Virus record (IMG/VR): IMGVR_UViG_3300043775_003238
Span: 1-28,174 of that record
Direction: 5' to 3' (one strand)
Length of the DNA: 28,174 nt
Source: a virus
Shown here: positions 1 to 7,762 of the stretch, one piece after another
Position numbering within the stretch: position 1 is the stretch's first letter
Layout: every line of letters begins with the position of its first letter
The notes under the pieces: generated by a model
Database searches by the model: none
What the model was told of the DNA's origin: nothing
What the model saw: only the letters and a program-made list of their open reading frames with translations
Translations under genes and position numbers: made by a program

Positions 1-17
1 AGCAAGACAGTACTAAA

Positions 18-446
18 ATGGAATTCCTTCTAACCCTTAACGACAACATTGTAGTTCAAAGGTATTTCAATGTTAGAGGTTATAATCCTAACGCAAAAAA
101 CTCAATTGAATTCTATAACTTGATTAACGAAATCAAGGATGACTTACAGTATCATTTGAAAATGAAGACTGTGATTTACATGACGGACAATAGTGAATCT
201 ATCATGCATGACCCATCAGTTATGGACACCTCTTATACTGATGGACCAGAAATCTTTAACATCTTTGTTAAGAATGGGGACACGACAATTTGTCATAGAA
301 TTTTTGATGGAAAATATTTTCCACCCAAGGTTCGTTATACCGTTGACGTACGACCATTTTTGAAAGACATTCTCAGAGAATTGACTGACATTTTTTCAGA
401 ACAGAGATTATCTTATCAATATTTGGATTTTGATTTGAGTAAGTGA
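18..446 (+). CDS. Unrecognised 142-aa protein
   Basis: I do not recognise this family. The product is a soluble-looking, mixed-charge protein of 142 residues with no signal peptide, membrane segment, cysteine cluster or low-complexity tract. The aromatic/acidic C-terminus ends in YLDFDLSK. It lies 35 bases upstream of the helicase gene on the same strand, so co-expression with replication and nucleotide genes is likely, but that says little about its role. The ATG at 18 is the first one in the window in this frame. There is no in-frame stop between base 3 and this ATG, so the true start could lie upstream, outside the window, and the protein could be longer than shown. No obvious Shine-Dalgarno sequence precedes the ATG. 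Confidence 0.7.
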   Translation: MEFLLTLNDNIVVQRYFNVRGYNPNAKNSIEFYNLINEIKDDLQYHLKMKTVIYMTDNSESIMHDPSVMDTSYTDGPEIFNIFVKNGDTTICHRIFDGKYFPPKVRYTVDVRPFLKDILRELTDIFSEQRLSYQYLDFDLSK

Positions 447-481
447 GTATTTAATAATACACAGGGGAGCAATACAAATAT
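446..481 (+). promoter_or_regulatory. Short spacer with purine-rich box before helicase gene
   Basis: This 35-base gap holds an A/T stretch (TATTTAATAATA, 449-460) that could serve as a -10-like element, and AGGGGAG at 463-469, the most Shine-Dalgarno-like sequence in front of any gene here. However, it sits about 12 bases from the ATG, longer than the usual spacing. Function is inferred only from position. Confidence 0.25.
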
Positions 482-1858
482 ATGAACAAAAATTTCGATT
501 ACTTAGGGAACACTTTCCAGATTCAGTTATTGAATCAGATTGTGGTAGATAAAGATTTTTCATCATCTATTCTTGATGTCATCGAGTCAACATACTTTGA
601 TAACAAGTATTTCAAAATCATTTTACAAATGATTAAGGAGTACTATGTGAAGTATGAATCAACCCCTAACTTCGAAACTCTCGAACAAATTATCAAGTCT
701 GAAGTTTCTCAAGAATTGGTTGCTAAAATTGTTTTGGATACACTAAAACAAGTAAAGGAAGCACCATTCGAAGGAACACAATTTGTCCAAGAAAAGGCTT
801 TGAAATTCTGTAAACAACAGGAACTTCAAAAGGCTATGGATAAGGCACAAAAAATTATCACTCAAGGAGATTTTGAATCTTACGATAAAGTGGAGGGGTT
901 AGTTAGAGAGGCACTACAAGTAGGGGAGATAGACAAAGGACAGACGGATATTTTCTATGGACTTGAAACCGTTTTGGATGAAGACTATAGACATCCAATA
1001 CCTATGGGTATACCAGGTATTGATAAACTACTTAAGGGTGGTTTAGCGAAGGGAGAGATAGGTGTAATCCTTGCTCCAACTGGTGTTGGTAAGACAACTA
1101 TCTTGACCAAGATTGCGAATACCGCATTCAACTTGGGATACAATGTCCTTCAGGTATTCTTCGAAGACAATCCTAAAATTGTCCAAAGGAAACACTTCAC
1201 AATATGGACAGGTATTCCACCTGATGAGTTGGCAAAACATAGAGAAGATGTGATGTCTAAGATTACTGAAATACAAGAGACAATGAAAAACAAACTTGTA
1301 TTGAAGAAGTTGGCATCTGATACTATGACAATGAACCAACTTAAAAATCAGGTTAGAAAAATGATTGCGGATGGAAACAAAATTGATATGATTATGTTAG
1401 ATTATATCGACTGTGTATTACCTGAGTCATCATCAAAGGATGAGTGGAAAGCTGAAGGTTCGGTAATGAGAGGGTTTGAGGCAATGTGCCACGAACTCAA
1501 CTTGGTTGGTTGGACTGCAACTCAAGGGAATAGAAGTTCTATTTCTTCAGAGGTGGTAACCACTGACCAAATGGGAGGGTCAATCAAAAAGGCCCAAGTT
1601 GGACACGTCATCATCACGGTGGCAAAGACACTTCAACAGAAAGAAATGAATTTGGCGACAATCGCGATAACAAAGTCTCGTCTTGGAAAGGATGGGGTTG
1701 TATTCGAGAACTGTAAATTCAACAATGAACTTCTTGAAATTGATACTGAAAGTTCGGTGACGTTCTTAGGATTTGAGGAACAACAAGAAGAGAAGAAGAG
1801 AGACAGAGTCAAAGAATTGATGGAGAAGAGAAAACAAAAGGAACAACAACAATTATAA
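482..1858 (+). CDS. dnaB: Replicative DNA helicase, DnaB / T4 gp41 type
   Basis: This is a hexameric 5'-3' replicative helicase that would unwind DNA at the phage fork. At 458 residues its length is close to T4 gp41 and bacterial DnaB. The first ~150 residues are a helical N-terminal domain. The RecA-fold ATPase domain begins near residue 175 (GIPGIDKLLKGGL). Walker A is APTGVGKT at 198-205, with a catalytic-type Glu at 228 in FFEDN. Walker B is IDMIMLDYID at 301-310. Motif H3 is GWTATQGNRSS at 343-353, carrying the sensor Gln348. The H4 region lies around 364-377, and an arginine-finger-like ITKSRLGKDG sits at 396-405. The C-terminal ~25 residues are strongly charged (KKRDRVKELMEKRKQKEQQQ), probably a flexible helical tail for partner binding. 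It precedes nrdB by 15 bases, linking replication with dNTP supply. No primase domain is fused to it. Confidence 0.93.
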   Translation: MNKNFDYLGNTFQIQLLNQIVVDKDFSSSILDVIESTYFDNKYFKIILQMIKEYYVKYESTPNFETLEQIIKSEVSQELVAKIVLDTLKQVKEAPFEGTQFVQEKALKFCKQQELQKAMDKAQKIITQGDFESYDKVEGLVREALQVGEIDKGQTDIFYGLETVLDEDYRHPIPMGIPGIDKLLKGGLAKGEIGVILAPTGVGKTTILTKIANTAFNLGYNVLQVFFEDNPKIVQRKHFTIWTGIPPDELAKHREDVMSKITEIQETMKNKLVLKKLASDTMTMNQLKNQVRKMIADGNKIDMIMLDYIDCVLPESSSKDEWKAEGSVMRGFEAMCHELNLVGWTATQGNRSSISSEVVTTDQMGGSIKKAQVGHVIITVAKTLQQKEMNLATIAITKSRLGKDGVVFENCKFNNELLEIDTESSVTFLGFEEQQEEKKRDRVKELMEKRKQKEQQQL

Positions 1859-1873
1859 AACACACAATTAATT

Positions 1874-2821
1874 ATGGAAAAAATTTTAATAGAGAATCCC
1901 AACAGATTCGTTATATTCCCCATTGAGCACAATGATATTTGGGAATTTTACAAACAACATCAAGCAGCATTTTGGACTGCTGAAGAGGTAGATTTGACTA
2001 ACGATATTAGAGATTGGAATAATCTTACTGAAAATGAACAATATTTCGTTAAAAATATTTTATCATTCTTCGCAGCTTCTGATGGTATTGTTAATGAAAA
2101 TCTTGCAGAAAATTTCTTAAAGGAAGTACAATATCCTGAGGCTAAATTTTTCTATGGATTTCAGTTGATGATGGAAAACATTCATAGCTTGATGTATTCA
2201 TTACTCATCGATACATATATCTCAAACGAAAAAGAAAAACAACTTTGTTTTACAGCATTAGATAATCTACCTGCAGTTCAAAAGAAGGCTAAGTGGGCTC
2301 TTGATTGGATTGAAAACGCATCCTTCCAAGAGAGACTTGTGGCATTCGCTGCGGTTGAAGGTATCTTCTTTTCAGGGTCTTTCTGTTCAATTTTCTGGTT
2401 GAAGTCGAGAGGTATTATGCAAGGTTTGTGTAATGCAAATAGTTTGATTTTCAAAGACGAGAATCTTCACTGTGACTTTGCAATTCACTTGGTTAATAAT
2501 CACTTGGAGACTAAACCATCAGAAAAAAGAATCAAAGAAATTCTATTGTCTGCATTGGAGATTGAAAAAGAATTCATCACTGAATCATTACCTGTTTCAC
2601 TTATTGGTATGAACTCCAATCTTATGAAACAATATTTGGAATTCGTTACTGATGGATTGTTGGTTAAGTTTGGATGTAAAAAAGAATTCAATGTTGAACA
2701 ACCATTCAAGTTTATGGAACAAATTGCAGTTGAAACAAAGGGTAACTTCTTTGAGTCAAGAACAATGGAATACCAAAAAGCTAAACTAAACGAAGAGTTA
2801 TCATTTGATTCTGATTTTTAA
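1874..2821 (+). CDS. nrdB: Class Ia ribonucleotide reductase, beta (radical-generating) subunit
   Basis: NrdB/R2 assembles a di-metal centre and a tyrosyl radical that drives NDP-to-dNDP reduction in the partner alpha subunit. By comparison with mouse R2, the metal ligands are Asp40 (in EEVDL), Glu101 and His104 (MENIH), Glu162 (AAVEGIFF), and Glu196 and His199 (DENLHCDF). The radical Tyr is Tyr108 in HSLMYSLL, so this is a tyrosyl-radical enzyme. The C-terminus ends FDSDF, the short acidic/aromatic tail with which class Ia beta docks on alpha. Several blocks ([27 protein letters not shown]) closely resemble eukaryotic-type R2 as I recall it, rather than the E. coli form. At 315 residues it lacks the long N-terminal extension of animal R2. 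It is followed 18 bases later by nrdA, giving a B-A gene order. Confidence 0.95.
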   Translation: MEKILIENPNRFVIFPIEHNDIWEFYKQHQAAFWTAEEVDLTNDIRDWNNLTENEQYFVKNILSFFAASDGIVNENLAENFLKEVQYPEAKFFYGFQLMMENIHSLMYSLLIDTYISNEKEKQLCFTALDNLPAVQKKAKWALDWIENASFQERLVAFAAVEGIFFSGSFCSIFWLKSRGIMQGLCNANSLIFKDENLHCDFAIHLVNNHLETKPSEKRIKEILLSALEIEKEFITESLPVSLIGMNSNLMKQYLEFVTDGLLVKFGCKKEFNVEQPFKFMEQIAVETKGNFFESRTMEYQKAKLNEELSFDSDF

Positions 2822-2839
2822 TTTAATACTTTTATATCT

Positions 2840-5266
2840 ATGATGTCATTAAAAATTAAAAAAAGAGGAGGGGAGGATGTTGCCTTCAATCCACAAAAAA
2901 TTTATAATAGAATTAAACGAGCTGCTAAGGGTTTGACTGTTAACTCTGATGAAATATTCATTAAAGTTATTACATCAGTACCAACTGAAGGTAATATAAC
3001 CACAAAAGAGTTAGATAAACTTGTTTATGAAATCGCTGCGGCATATACTGGTAGTCATTATGATTATTCTAGACTTGCGGCTTCAGTTGCGATTTCATCG
3101 TATCATAAAGATACCGATCCAAGTTTTTCAAATGTAATGCACACCCTTCATGTTGATGGTGTAGTTCATGATGACCTAATGGAGGTGATTGAAAAGTATG
3201 GTCCGTCTAAGATTGATGAGGTAATCAATCATGAGAATGATTACAATTTTGATTACTTTGGATGGAGATCACTACAAGAAATGTACTTGTTGAAAACTCC
3301 TCAGGGTAAAGTAATCGAAAGACCACAACATATGTATATGAGAGTTGCTCTATGGGTAACTAATTCATTCGAAGAAGCGGTAGAATATTATCATTCATTA
3401 TCAAGTCAGAGAATTTCTAAGGCAACACCAATTATGATTAACTCAGGAACCAAAGTTCCTCAGTTAGCGTCTTGTGTGTTACATTATAATAATTCAGATT
3501 CAAGAGAAGGATTACTAAAAACCTTGAATGACATCTCAACCTATTCTTCAGATGCTGCGGGTATTGGATTGTCTATGTCAAACATCAGAAGTAAAGAAAG
3601 TAGAATCAAATCATCTGGTGGTTTTGCTGGTGGATTGTTAAAATATCTTAAGATTGTAAACGAATCATTGAGATTCTTTAACCAACAAGGAAGAAGACCT
3701 GGTAGTGCTGCGATATACTTGGAACCATGGCACAAAGATATTTTTGATTTATTGGATATCAAAAAGAATACAGGTGCTGAAGAATTAAGAGCGAGAGATT
3801 TATTTACCGCACTTTGGATTCCTGATAACTTCATGAGAGCAGTTAAAAACAATGAAGATTGGTATTTGTTCTGTCCGAATGATATTATCAAAGCGGGTAT
3901 TAAACCATTACAGGAATGTTTCGGTGATGAATATGAAAGAAACTATCAGTTGGCGGTAAAAGCAGGAATCGGTCGAAAAGTAAAAGCACAAGAGATTTGG
4001 AGTAAAGTCATTGAATCTCAAGTTGAAACTGGTGTACCTTACTTATGTGCTAAAGATAGTGCGAACAAAAAAACAAATCATCAAAACATTGGTGTGATTA
4101 AACAATCTAACCTATGTAATGAAATCTATCAGTATACTGATGAGAATACAACTGCGATTTGTACACTATCATCAATCGTACTTAAAAACTTTATTGTTGA
4201 TGGTAAGTTTGATTACAAACTATTGATTGAAGAAGTTAGAAAGGCGGTTAGAGCGTTGAACAATGTTATCGACAAGAATAATTATTCAACTGAAAAAGGT
4301 CTTAAAGGAGGTTTAGAACAAAGAGCGATTGGTATTGGGGTACAAGGTTTAGCTGACGTATTCTGTTTATTGGACTATGTATTCACTTCAGATGAAGCTA
4401 AAACTTTGAATAAGAATATTTTTGAGGCAATTTATTATGCGGCAATCACTGAAAGTAATGATTTGTGTAAGAAAGGAATTAGACACCCTTACGAATTCTT
4501 CAAAGGTTCTCCAATGTCGAAAGGGATTTTCCAATTTGATATGTGGGGGTTGAATGACTCTGAATTATTCTTGGATTGGGAAACGTTGAAAAAAGACGTA
4601 CAAGAATTTGGTGTTTGTAACTCCTTATTCACTGCTCAGATGCCAGTCGCGTCTTCAGCAAAAATTACTGGTTCATTTGAGATGACCGAACCAGCACATT
4701 CCGCATTGTTTAATAGAAGAGTTGTTGGTGGGGAGATTATGATTGTGAACAAGTACTTGATTAATGACTTTGAAAAAATTGGTATTTGGTCCGAAGATTT
4801 GAAGAATGAAATTATTATGAATGAAGGTTCAATTCAAAACATTAACTTCAATCAATACCTTGACCCTGAAGACAAAAACTATAACAAAAAGGTTAAGAGA
4901 ATTGAGCATTTAATTCCTAAGTATAAAACAATTTGGGAGATTTCTCAGAGAGATTTGATTAATATGGCGGCAGATAGAGCACCATTCATTGATCAGTCTC
5001 AGTCTATGAACATATATATGTCGAACCCTACGTTGTCTAAAATTACATCATCTCACTTTCACTCGTGGGAAAAAGGTTTGAAAACATTGTGTTATTATGT
5101 AAGGACTAAGGCAATTTCAACAGGGGCTAAACACTTAGCGTTGGATATGTCAAAGGCACAAAAACCAAAACCAAATGTTGAAGTTCCTAAAGTTGATTAT
5201 AGTAGTATGAATTTACCACCAAAACCAGAAGGAATTGAAATTGAATGTTTCGGTTGTTCTTCCTAA
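2840..5266 (+). CDS. nrdA: Class Ia ribonucleotide reductase, alpha (catalytic) subunit
   Basis: NrdA/R1 reduces ribonucleoside diphosphates using the radical supplied by NrdB. It has 808 residues, full length for the family. Residues 1-90 form an ATP-cone-like regulatory domain (KKRGGEDVAFNPQKI), so dATP/ATP activity control is likely kept. In the barrel, Cys212 (LASCVLHY) and Cys441 (TAICTLSS) match the redox pair. Asn424, Cys426 and Glu428 in NLCNE match the active-site Asn, thiyl Cys and Glu. Tyr752-Tyr753 (LCYYVRTKA) match the radical-transfer tyrosines. The C-terminal tail ends ECFGCSS, with Cys803 and Cys806 serving as the thioredoxin/glutaredoxin-linked shuttle pair. All expected catalytic residues are present, so the enzyme should be active. 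ATG codons at 2840 and 2843 are adjacent and either may be used. A probable terminator follows the stop within 14 bases. No intron or inserted endonuclease interrupts it. Confidence 0.95.
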   Translation: MMSLKIKKRGGEDVAFNPQKIYNRIKRAAKGLTVNSDEIFIKVITSVPTEGNITTKELDKLVYEIAAAYTGSHYDYSRLAASVAISSYHKDTDPSFSNVMHTLHVDGVVHDDLMEVIEKYGPSKIDEVINHENDYNFDYFGWRSLQEMYLLKTPQGKVIERPQHMYMRVALWVTNSFEEAVEYYHSLSSQRISKATPIMINSGTKVPQLASCVLHYNNSDSREGLLKTLNDISTYSSDAAGIGLSMSNIRSKESRIKSSGGFAGGLLKYLKIVNESLRFFNQQGRRPGSAAIYLEPWHKDIFDLLDIKKNTGAEELRARDLFTALWIPDNFMRAVKNNEDWYLFCPNDIIKAGIKPLQECFGDEYERNYQLAVKAGIGRKVKAQEIWSKVIESQVETGVPYLCAKDSANKKTNHQNIGVIKQSNLCNEIYQYTDENTTAICTLSSIVLKNFIVDGKFDYKLLIEEVRKAVRALNNVIDKNNYSTEKGLKGGLEQRAIGIGVQGLADVFCLLDYVFTSDEAKTLNKNIFEAIYYAAITESNDLCKKGIRHPYEFFKGSPMSKGIFQFDMWGLNDSELFLDWETLKKDVQEFGVCNSLFTAQMPVASSAKITGSFEMTEPAHSALFNRRVVGGEIMIVNKYLINDFEKIGIWSEDLKNEIIMNEGSIQNINFNQYLDPEDKNYNKKVKRIEHLIPKYKTIWEISQRDLINMAADRAPFIDQSQSMNIYMSNPTLSKITSSHFHSWEKGLKTLCYYVRTKAISTGAKHLALDMSKAQKPKPNVEVPKVDYSSMNLPPKPEGIEIECFGCSS

Positions 5267-5279
5267 TTAAATAATTAAT

Positions 5280-5304
5280 CCCGATATATATCGGGATTTT
5301 TTAT
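5280..5304 (+). terminator. Rho-independent terminator after nrdA
   Basis: CCCGATATATATCGGG (5280-5295) is a perfect 16-base palindrome, giving a stem of up to 8 bp with a tight turn, and is followed by ATTTTTTATTT. Being self-complementary with an A/T run on both sides, it may act in both directions. It separates the replication/nucleotide block from the tail block. Confidence 0.8.
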
Positions 5305-5307
5305 TTG

Positions 5308-5322
5308 TGGCTATTTATAAGG
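5308..5322 (+). promoter_or_regulatory. Candidate late promoter before gp25-like gene
   Basis: TATTTATA occupies 5312-5319, immediately after the nrdA terminator and 30 bases before the chosen ATG of the first structural gene. A related ATTTATA element precedes the genes at 7763, 16245 and 25286, with a degenerate version before 23359. The T4 late consensus is TATAAATA; this is its reverse complement, so the match is suggestive only. Confidence 0.35.
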
Positions 5323-5349
5323 AAAAACAAGGGTCTTATATTTATCTTT

Positions 5350-5820
5350 ATGGCGAACGGAGTAACATATGGAATAAACTTTCCTTTCAGAGATTCGAGA
5401 CGGGGTGATTTTTTAGAACTTACCCAATTAGAATCTCAGCAAATTAAATCTGACTTAATTCACCTTCTTTTAACTAGAAAAGGTAGTAGGTATTTTTTAC
5501 CTGATTTTGGAACAAGACTGTATGAATTTTTATTTGAGCCATTTGATGGTTTAACTTTTGATGCAATACAATCAGATATAAGAGATGCTGTTCAAGTTTA
5601 TATGCCAAACCTGTTATTGAATCAAATATCAATCACACCTGCTGACCCAATGGAAGAAGTTGATACCATGTTAGGTGAAAATACACTTGGAACAAGCGAG
5701 TCTCCAATTTATAGATTACCTGGAAAAGGAACTTCGGAATATACCGCTAAAATTAGAATAGATTACTCGAACAACAGATCGACTTTTGCTCAAAGTGATT
5801 TTGTTATTATTAATATTTAA
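5350..5820 (+). CDS. 25: Baseplate wedge protein, gp25 / GpW-like family
   Basis: This is a small wedge component of contractile-tail baseplates, equivalent to T4 gp25 and P2 gpW. It would help join the sheath/hub to the wedge. The family is often labelled 'lysozyme', but its role in baseplates is structural. The signature is the block around residues 38-70 (IHLLLTRKGSRYFLPDFGTR, then LYEFLFEPFD), matching the G-x-R-x-x-x-P-x-F-G core of the family, followed by an amphipathic helix (FDAIQSDIRDAVQVYMPNLL). I start at the ATG at 5350, giving 156 residues. The frame also has a TTG at 5307-5309 region that would add about 15 hydrophobic residues, but those codons overlap the terminator tail and the candidate promoter, so that start is unlikely. 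It precedes the gp6-like gene by 5 bases, the same order as T4 25-6. Confidence 0.88.
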   Translation: MANGVTYGINFPFRDSRRGDFLELTQLESQQIKSDLIHLLLTRKGSRYFLPDFGTRLYEFLFEPFDGLTFDAIQSDIRDAVQVYMPNLLLNQISITPADPMEEVDTMLGENTLGTSESPIYRLPGKGTSEYTAKIRIDYSNNRSTFAQSDFVIINI

Positions 5821-5825
5821 TATAG

Positions 5826-7664
5826 ATGGCAAATCGTAAAATTTCATATACAACTAGAGATTATCAGGGGATAAGAACTGAGTTATTAAACTATGTAAGA
5901 ACATACTATCCTGAATTGATTCAGGATTTTAATGACGCATCTGTATTCTCGGTATTTTTGGACTTGAATGCTGCGGTTGCTGATAACTTACATTATCACA
6001 TAGATAGAAGTATTCAAGAAACAGTACTTCAATATGCGCAACAAAGATCTTCAATATATAATATTGCGAGAACTTATGGATTAAAACTTCCTGGACAAAG
6101 ACCATCAGTATCTTTAGTAGATTTTTCAATTACCGTACCTGCCTTTGGAGATAAAGAAGATGAGAGATATCTTGGAACTTTAGCGAGAGGGTCTCAAGTG
6201 TCAGGTGCTGGTATAATATTTGAAAACATATATGACGTTGATTTTACATCACCATATAATGCCCAAGGGTTTCCCAACAGATTAAAAATACCTAACTTCA
6301 ATGCCAATAATGTTTTGGTTAATTATACTATTACCAAGAGAGAATTAGTTGTTAATGGTATTACTAAAGTTTTCAAAAGGGTTATTACTCCAAACGATGT
6401 TAAGCCATTTTTTGAATTATTCTTACCTGAAAAAAATGTATTAGGAATCACAAGTGTATTACTTAAAAGTGGTACTGAATATACAAACATACCTACAGCG
6501 GCGGAATTCTTAGGAGTTCCTAACAAATGGTATGAAGTAGATGCCCTTGCCGAAGATAGAGTTTTTATTGAAGACCCTACAAAAGTTTCCGACCAACCAG
6601 GAATTAAAGTTGGTAGATATATTCAAACACAAAATAGATTCATTAGTGAATACACTCCTGAAGGGTTTAAGAAATTAACTTTTGGTGGAGGAACCAATAC
6701 GGCACAAGATGCGTTAAATCAATTTACAACATTAGGGGCAACGATAGACCTACAAAGATATTCAAACAATTTATCTTTGGGTTCGGCTTTAACTCCGAAT
6801 TCAACTCTGTTTGTTCAATATAGAGTTGGGGGTGGTTTAGGTACTAACTTGGGAACAAATGTTATCACTCAGATTGGTACTGTATCTTTCTTTGTTAATG
6901 GTCCATCAGAACTAACAAACTCATCGGTAGTTAATTCTTTGAGATGTAACAACGTTACTGCTGCAATTGGTGGAGCAGGGTTACCATCTTTGGAAGAAAT
7001 TAGAAATTATGTATCATTCAACTTTTCCGCACAGAAGAGAGCGGTGACAGTTCAAGACTACGAATCTATCATCAGGAATATGCCTTCAGAATTTGGAGCA
7101 CCTGCAAAAGTTTCAGTTACAGAAAACGATAATAAAATTTTAATTCAATTGTTGTCTTACGATACCTCTGGTAAATTAACTAATATTGTATCGAACACCT
7201 TGAGACAAAATGTTGCAACCTATCTTTCTAATTATAGAATGATTAATGACTATATTTCCATTTTGACTGCTGAAGTAATTGATCTTAGTGTTGAGGTATC
7301 AGTTGTATTAACTTCGGCACAGAATTCAGGACAAGTTATTGCTGATGTTGTAGACAGAATTTCGACTTACTTTAATCCACAAGTGAGGGAATTAGGACAG
7401 AATGTTTATTTGTCTGAGATACAAAGTATTGTACAGAACCAAAATGGTGTACTTACAGTAGCAGGAATTAAGGTATTCAATAATGTGGGTGGACAATATT
7501 CTTCGGCTGAAACATCTATGCAATATTCTGATCCTGAAACGAGACAAATTGCTCCTGTTGCCGACACTATTTTTGCTCAGCCTTCACAAGTTTATCAAAT
7601 AAGATATCCAAATAAGGATATTAAAGTTTCAGTAGTAAACTTCCAATCCACAACATTCTCTTAA
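5826..7664 (+). CDS. 6: Baseplate wedge protein, T4 gp6 / P2 gpJ-like
   Basis: Its predicted role is to form the inner ring of the baseplate wedge, as T4 gp6 does (660 residues; here 612). The N-terminus (ISYTTRDYQGIRTELLNYV, then YYPELIQDFNDASVFSVFLD) is the characteristic start of gp6/J-type wedge proteins. The following helical stretch (LNAAVADNLHYHIDRSIQET) and QRSSIYNIARTYGLKLPG are also family-like. The middle is a beta-rich insertion. The section around residues 395-430 (SFNFSAQKRAVTVQDYESII, then MPSEFGAPAKVSV) matches the conserved J-domain core. Gene order directly behind the gp25-like gene is the strongest supporting context. It is followed by a 98-base gap, the longest in the tail block before 23252, so the next gene may have its own promoter. 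Confidence 0.88.
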   Translation: MANRKISYTTRDYQGIRTELLNYVRTYYPELIQDFNDASVFSVFLDLNAAVADNLHYHIDRSIQETVLQYAQQRSSIYNIARTYGLKLPGQRPSVSLVDFSITVPAFGDKEDERYLGTLARGSQVSGAGIIFENIYDVDFTSPYNAQGFPNRLKIPNFNANNVLVNYTITKRELVVNGITKVFKRVITPNDVKPFFELFLPEKNVLGITSVLLKSGTEYTNIPTAAEFLGVPNKWYEVDALAEDRVFIEDPTKVSDQPGIKVGRYIQTQNRFISEYTPEGFKKLTFGGGTNTAQDALNQFTTLGATIDLQRYSNNLSLGSALTPNSTLFVQYRVGGGLGTNLGTNVITQIGTVSFFVNGPSELTNSSVVNSLRCNNVTAAIGGAGLPSLEEIRNYVSFNFSAQKRAVTVQDYESIIRNMPSEFGAPAKVSVTENDNKILIQLLSYDTSGKLTNIVSNTLRQNVATYLSNYRMINDYISILTAEVIDLSVEVSVVLTSAQNSGQVIADVVDRISTYFNPQVRELGQNVYLSEIQSIVQNQNGVLTVAGIKVFNNVGGQYSSAETSMQYSDPETRQIAPVADTIFAQPSQVYQIRYPNKDIKVSVVNFQSTTFS

Positions 7665-7762
7665 TAGGTTTATTATCCTAAGCTTTGGTTTATAATTTAC
7701 AATGTGTGTCTATTTGTTTCTTAAAAATTACACATAAACTATTTATAAATTAAAGATATTAC
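7665..7762 (+). promoter_or_regulatory. 98-base gap with candidate late promoter
   Basis: The gap is A/T-rich. TATTTATA lies at 7740-7747, 15 bases before the ATG at 7763, and is extended to CTATTTATAAAT. A weak 6-bp inverted repeat (ATGTGT ... ACACAT, loop about 23 bases) is present around 7702-7736 but lacks a T-run, so I do not call a terminator. A T4-type late promoter here would leave a leader of only a few bases. Confidence 0.35.

Noticed and set aside
5305-5349. TTG start giving a 171-aa gp25-like protein with a hydrophobic leader
   Set aside because: Those codons overlap the terminator's T-run and the candidate promoter, and the family core begins soon after the ATG at 5350.
7700-7736. 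Terminator hairpin before the 1617-aa gene
   Set aside because: The inverted repeat is only 6 bp with a long loop and no T-run.
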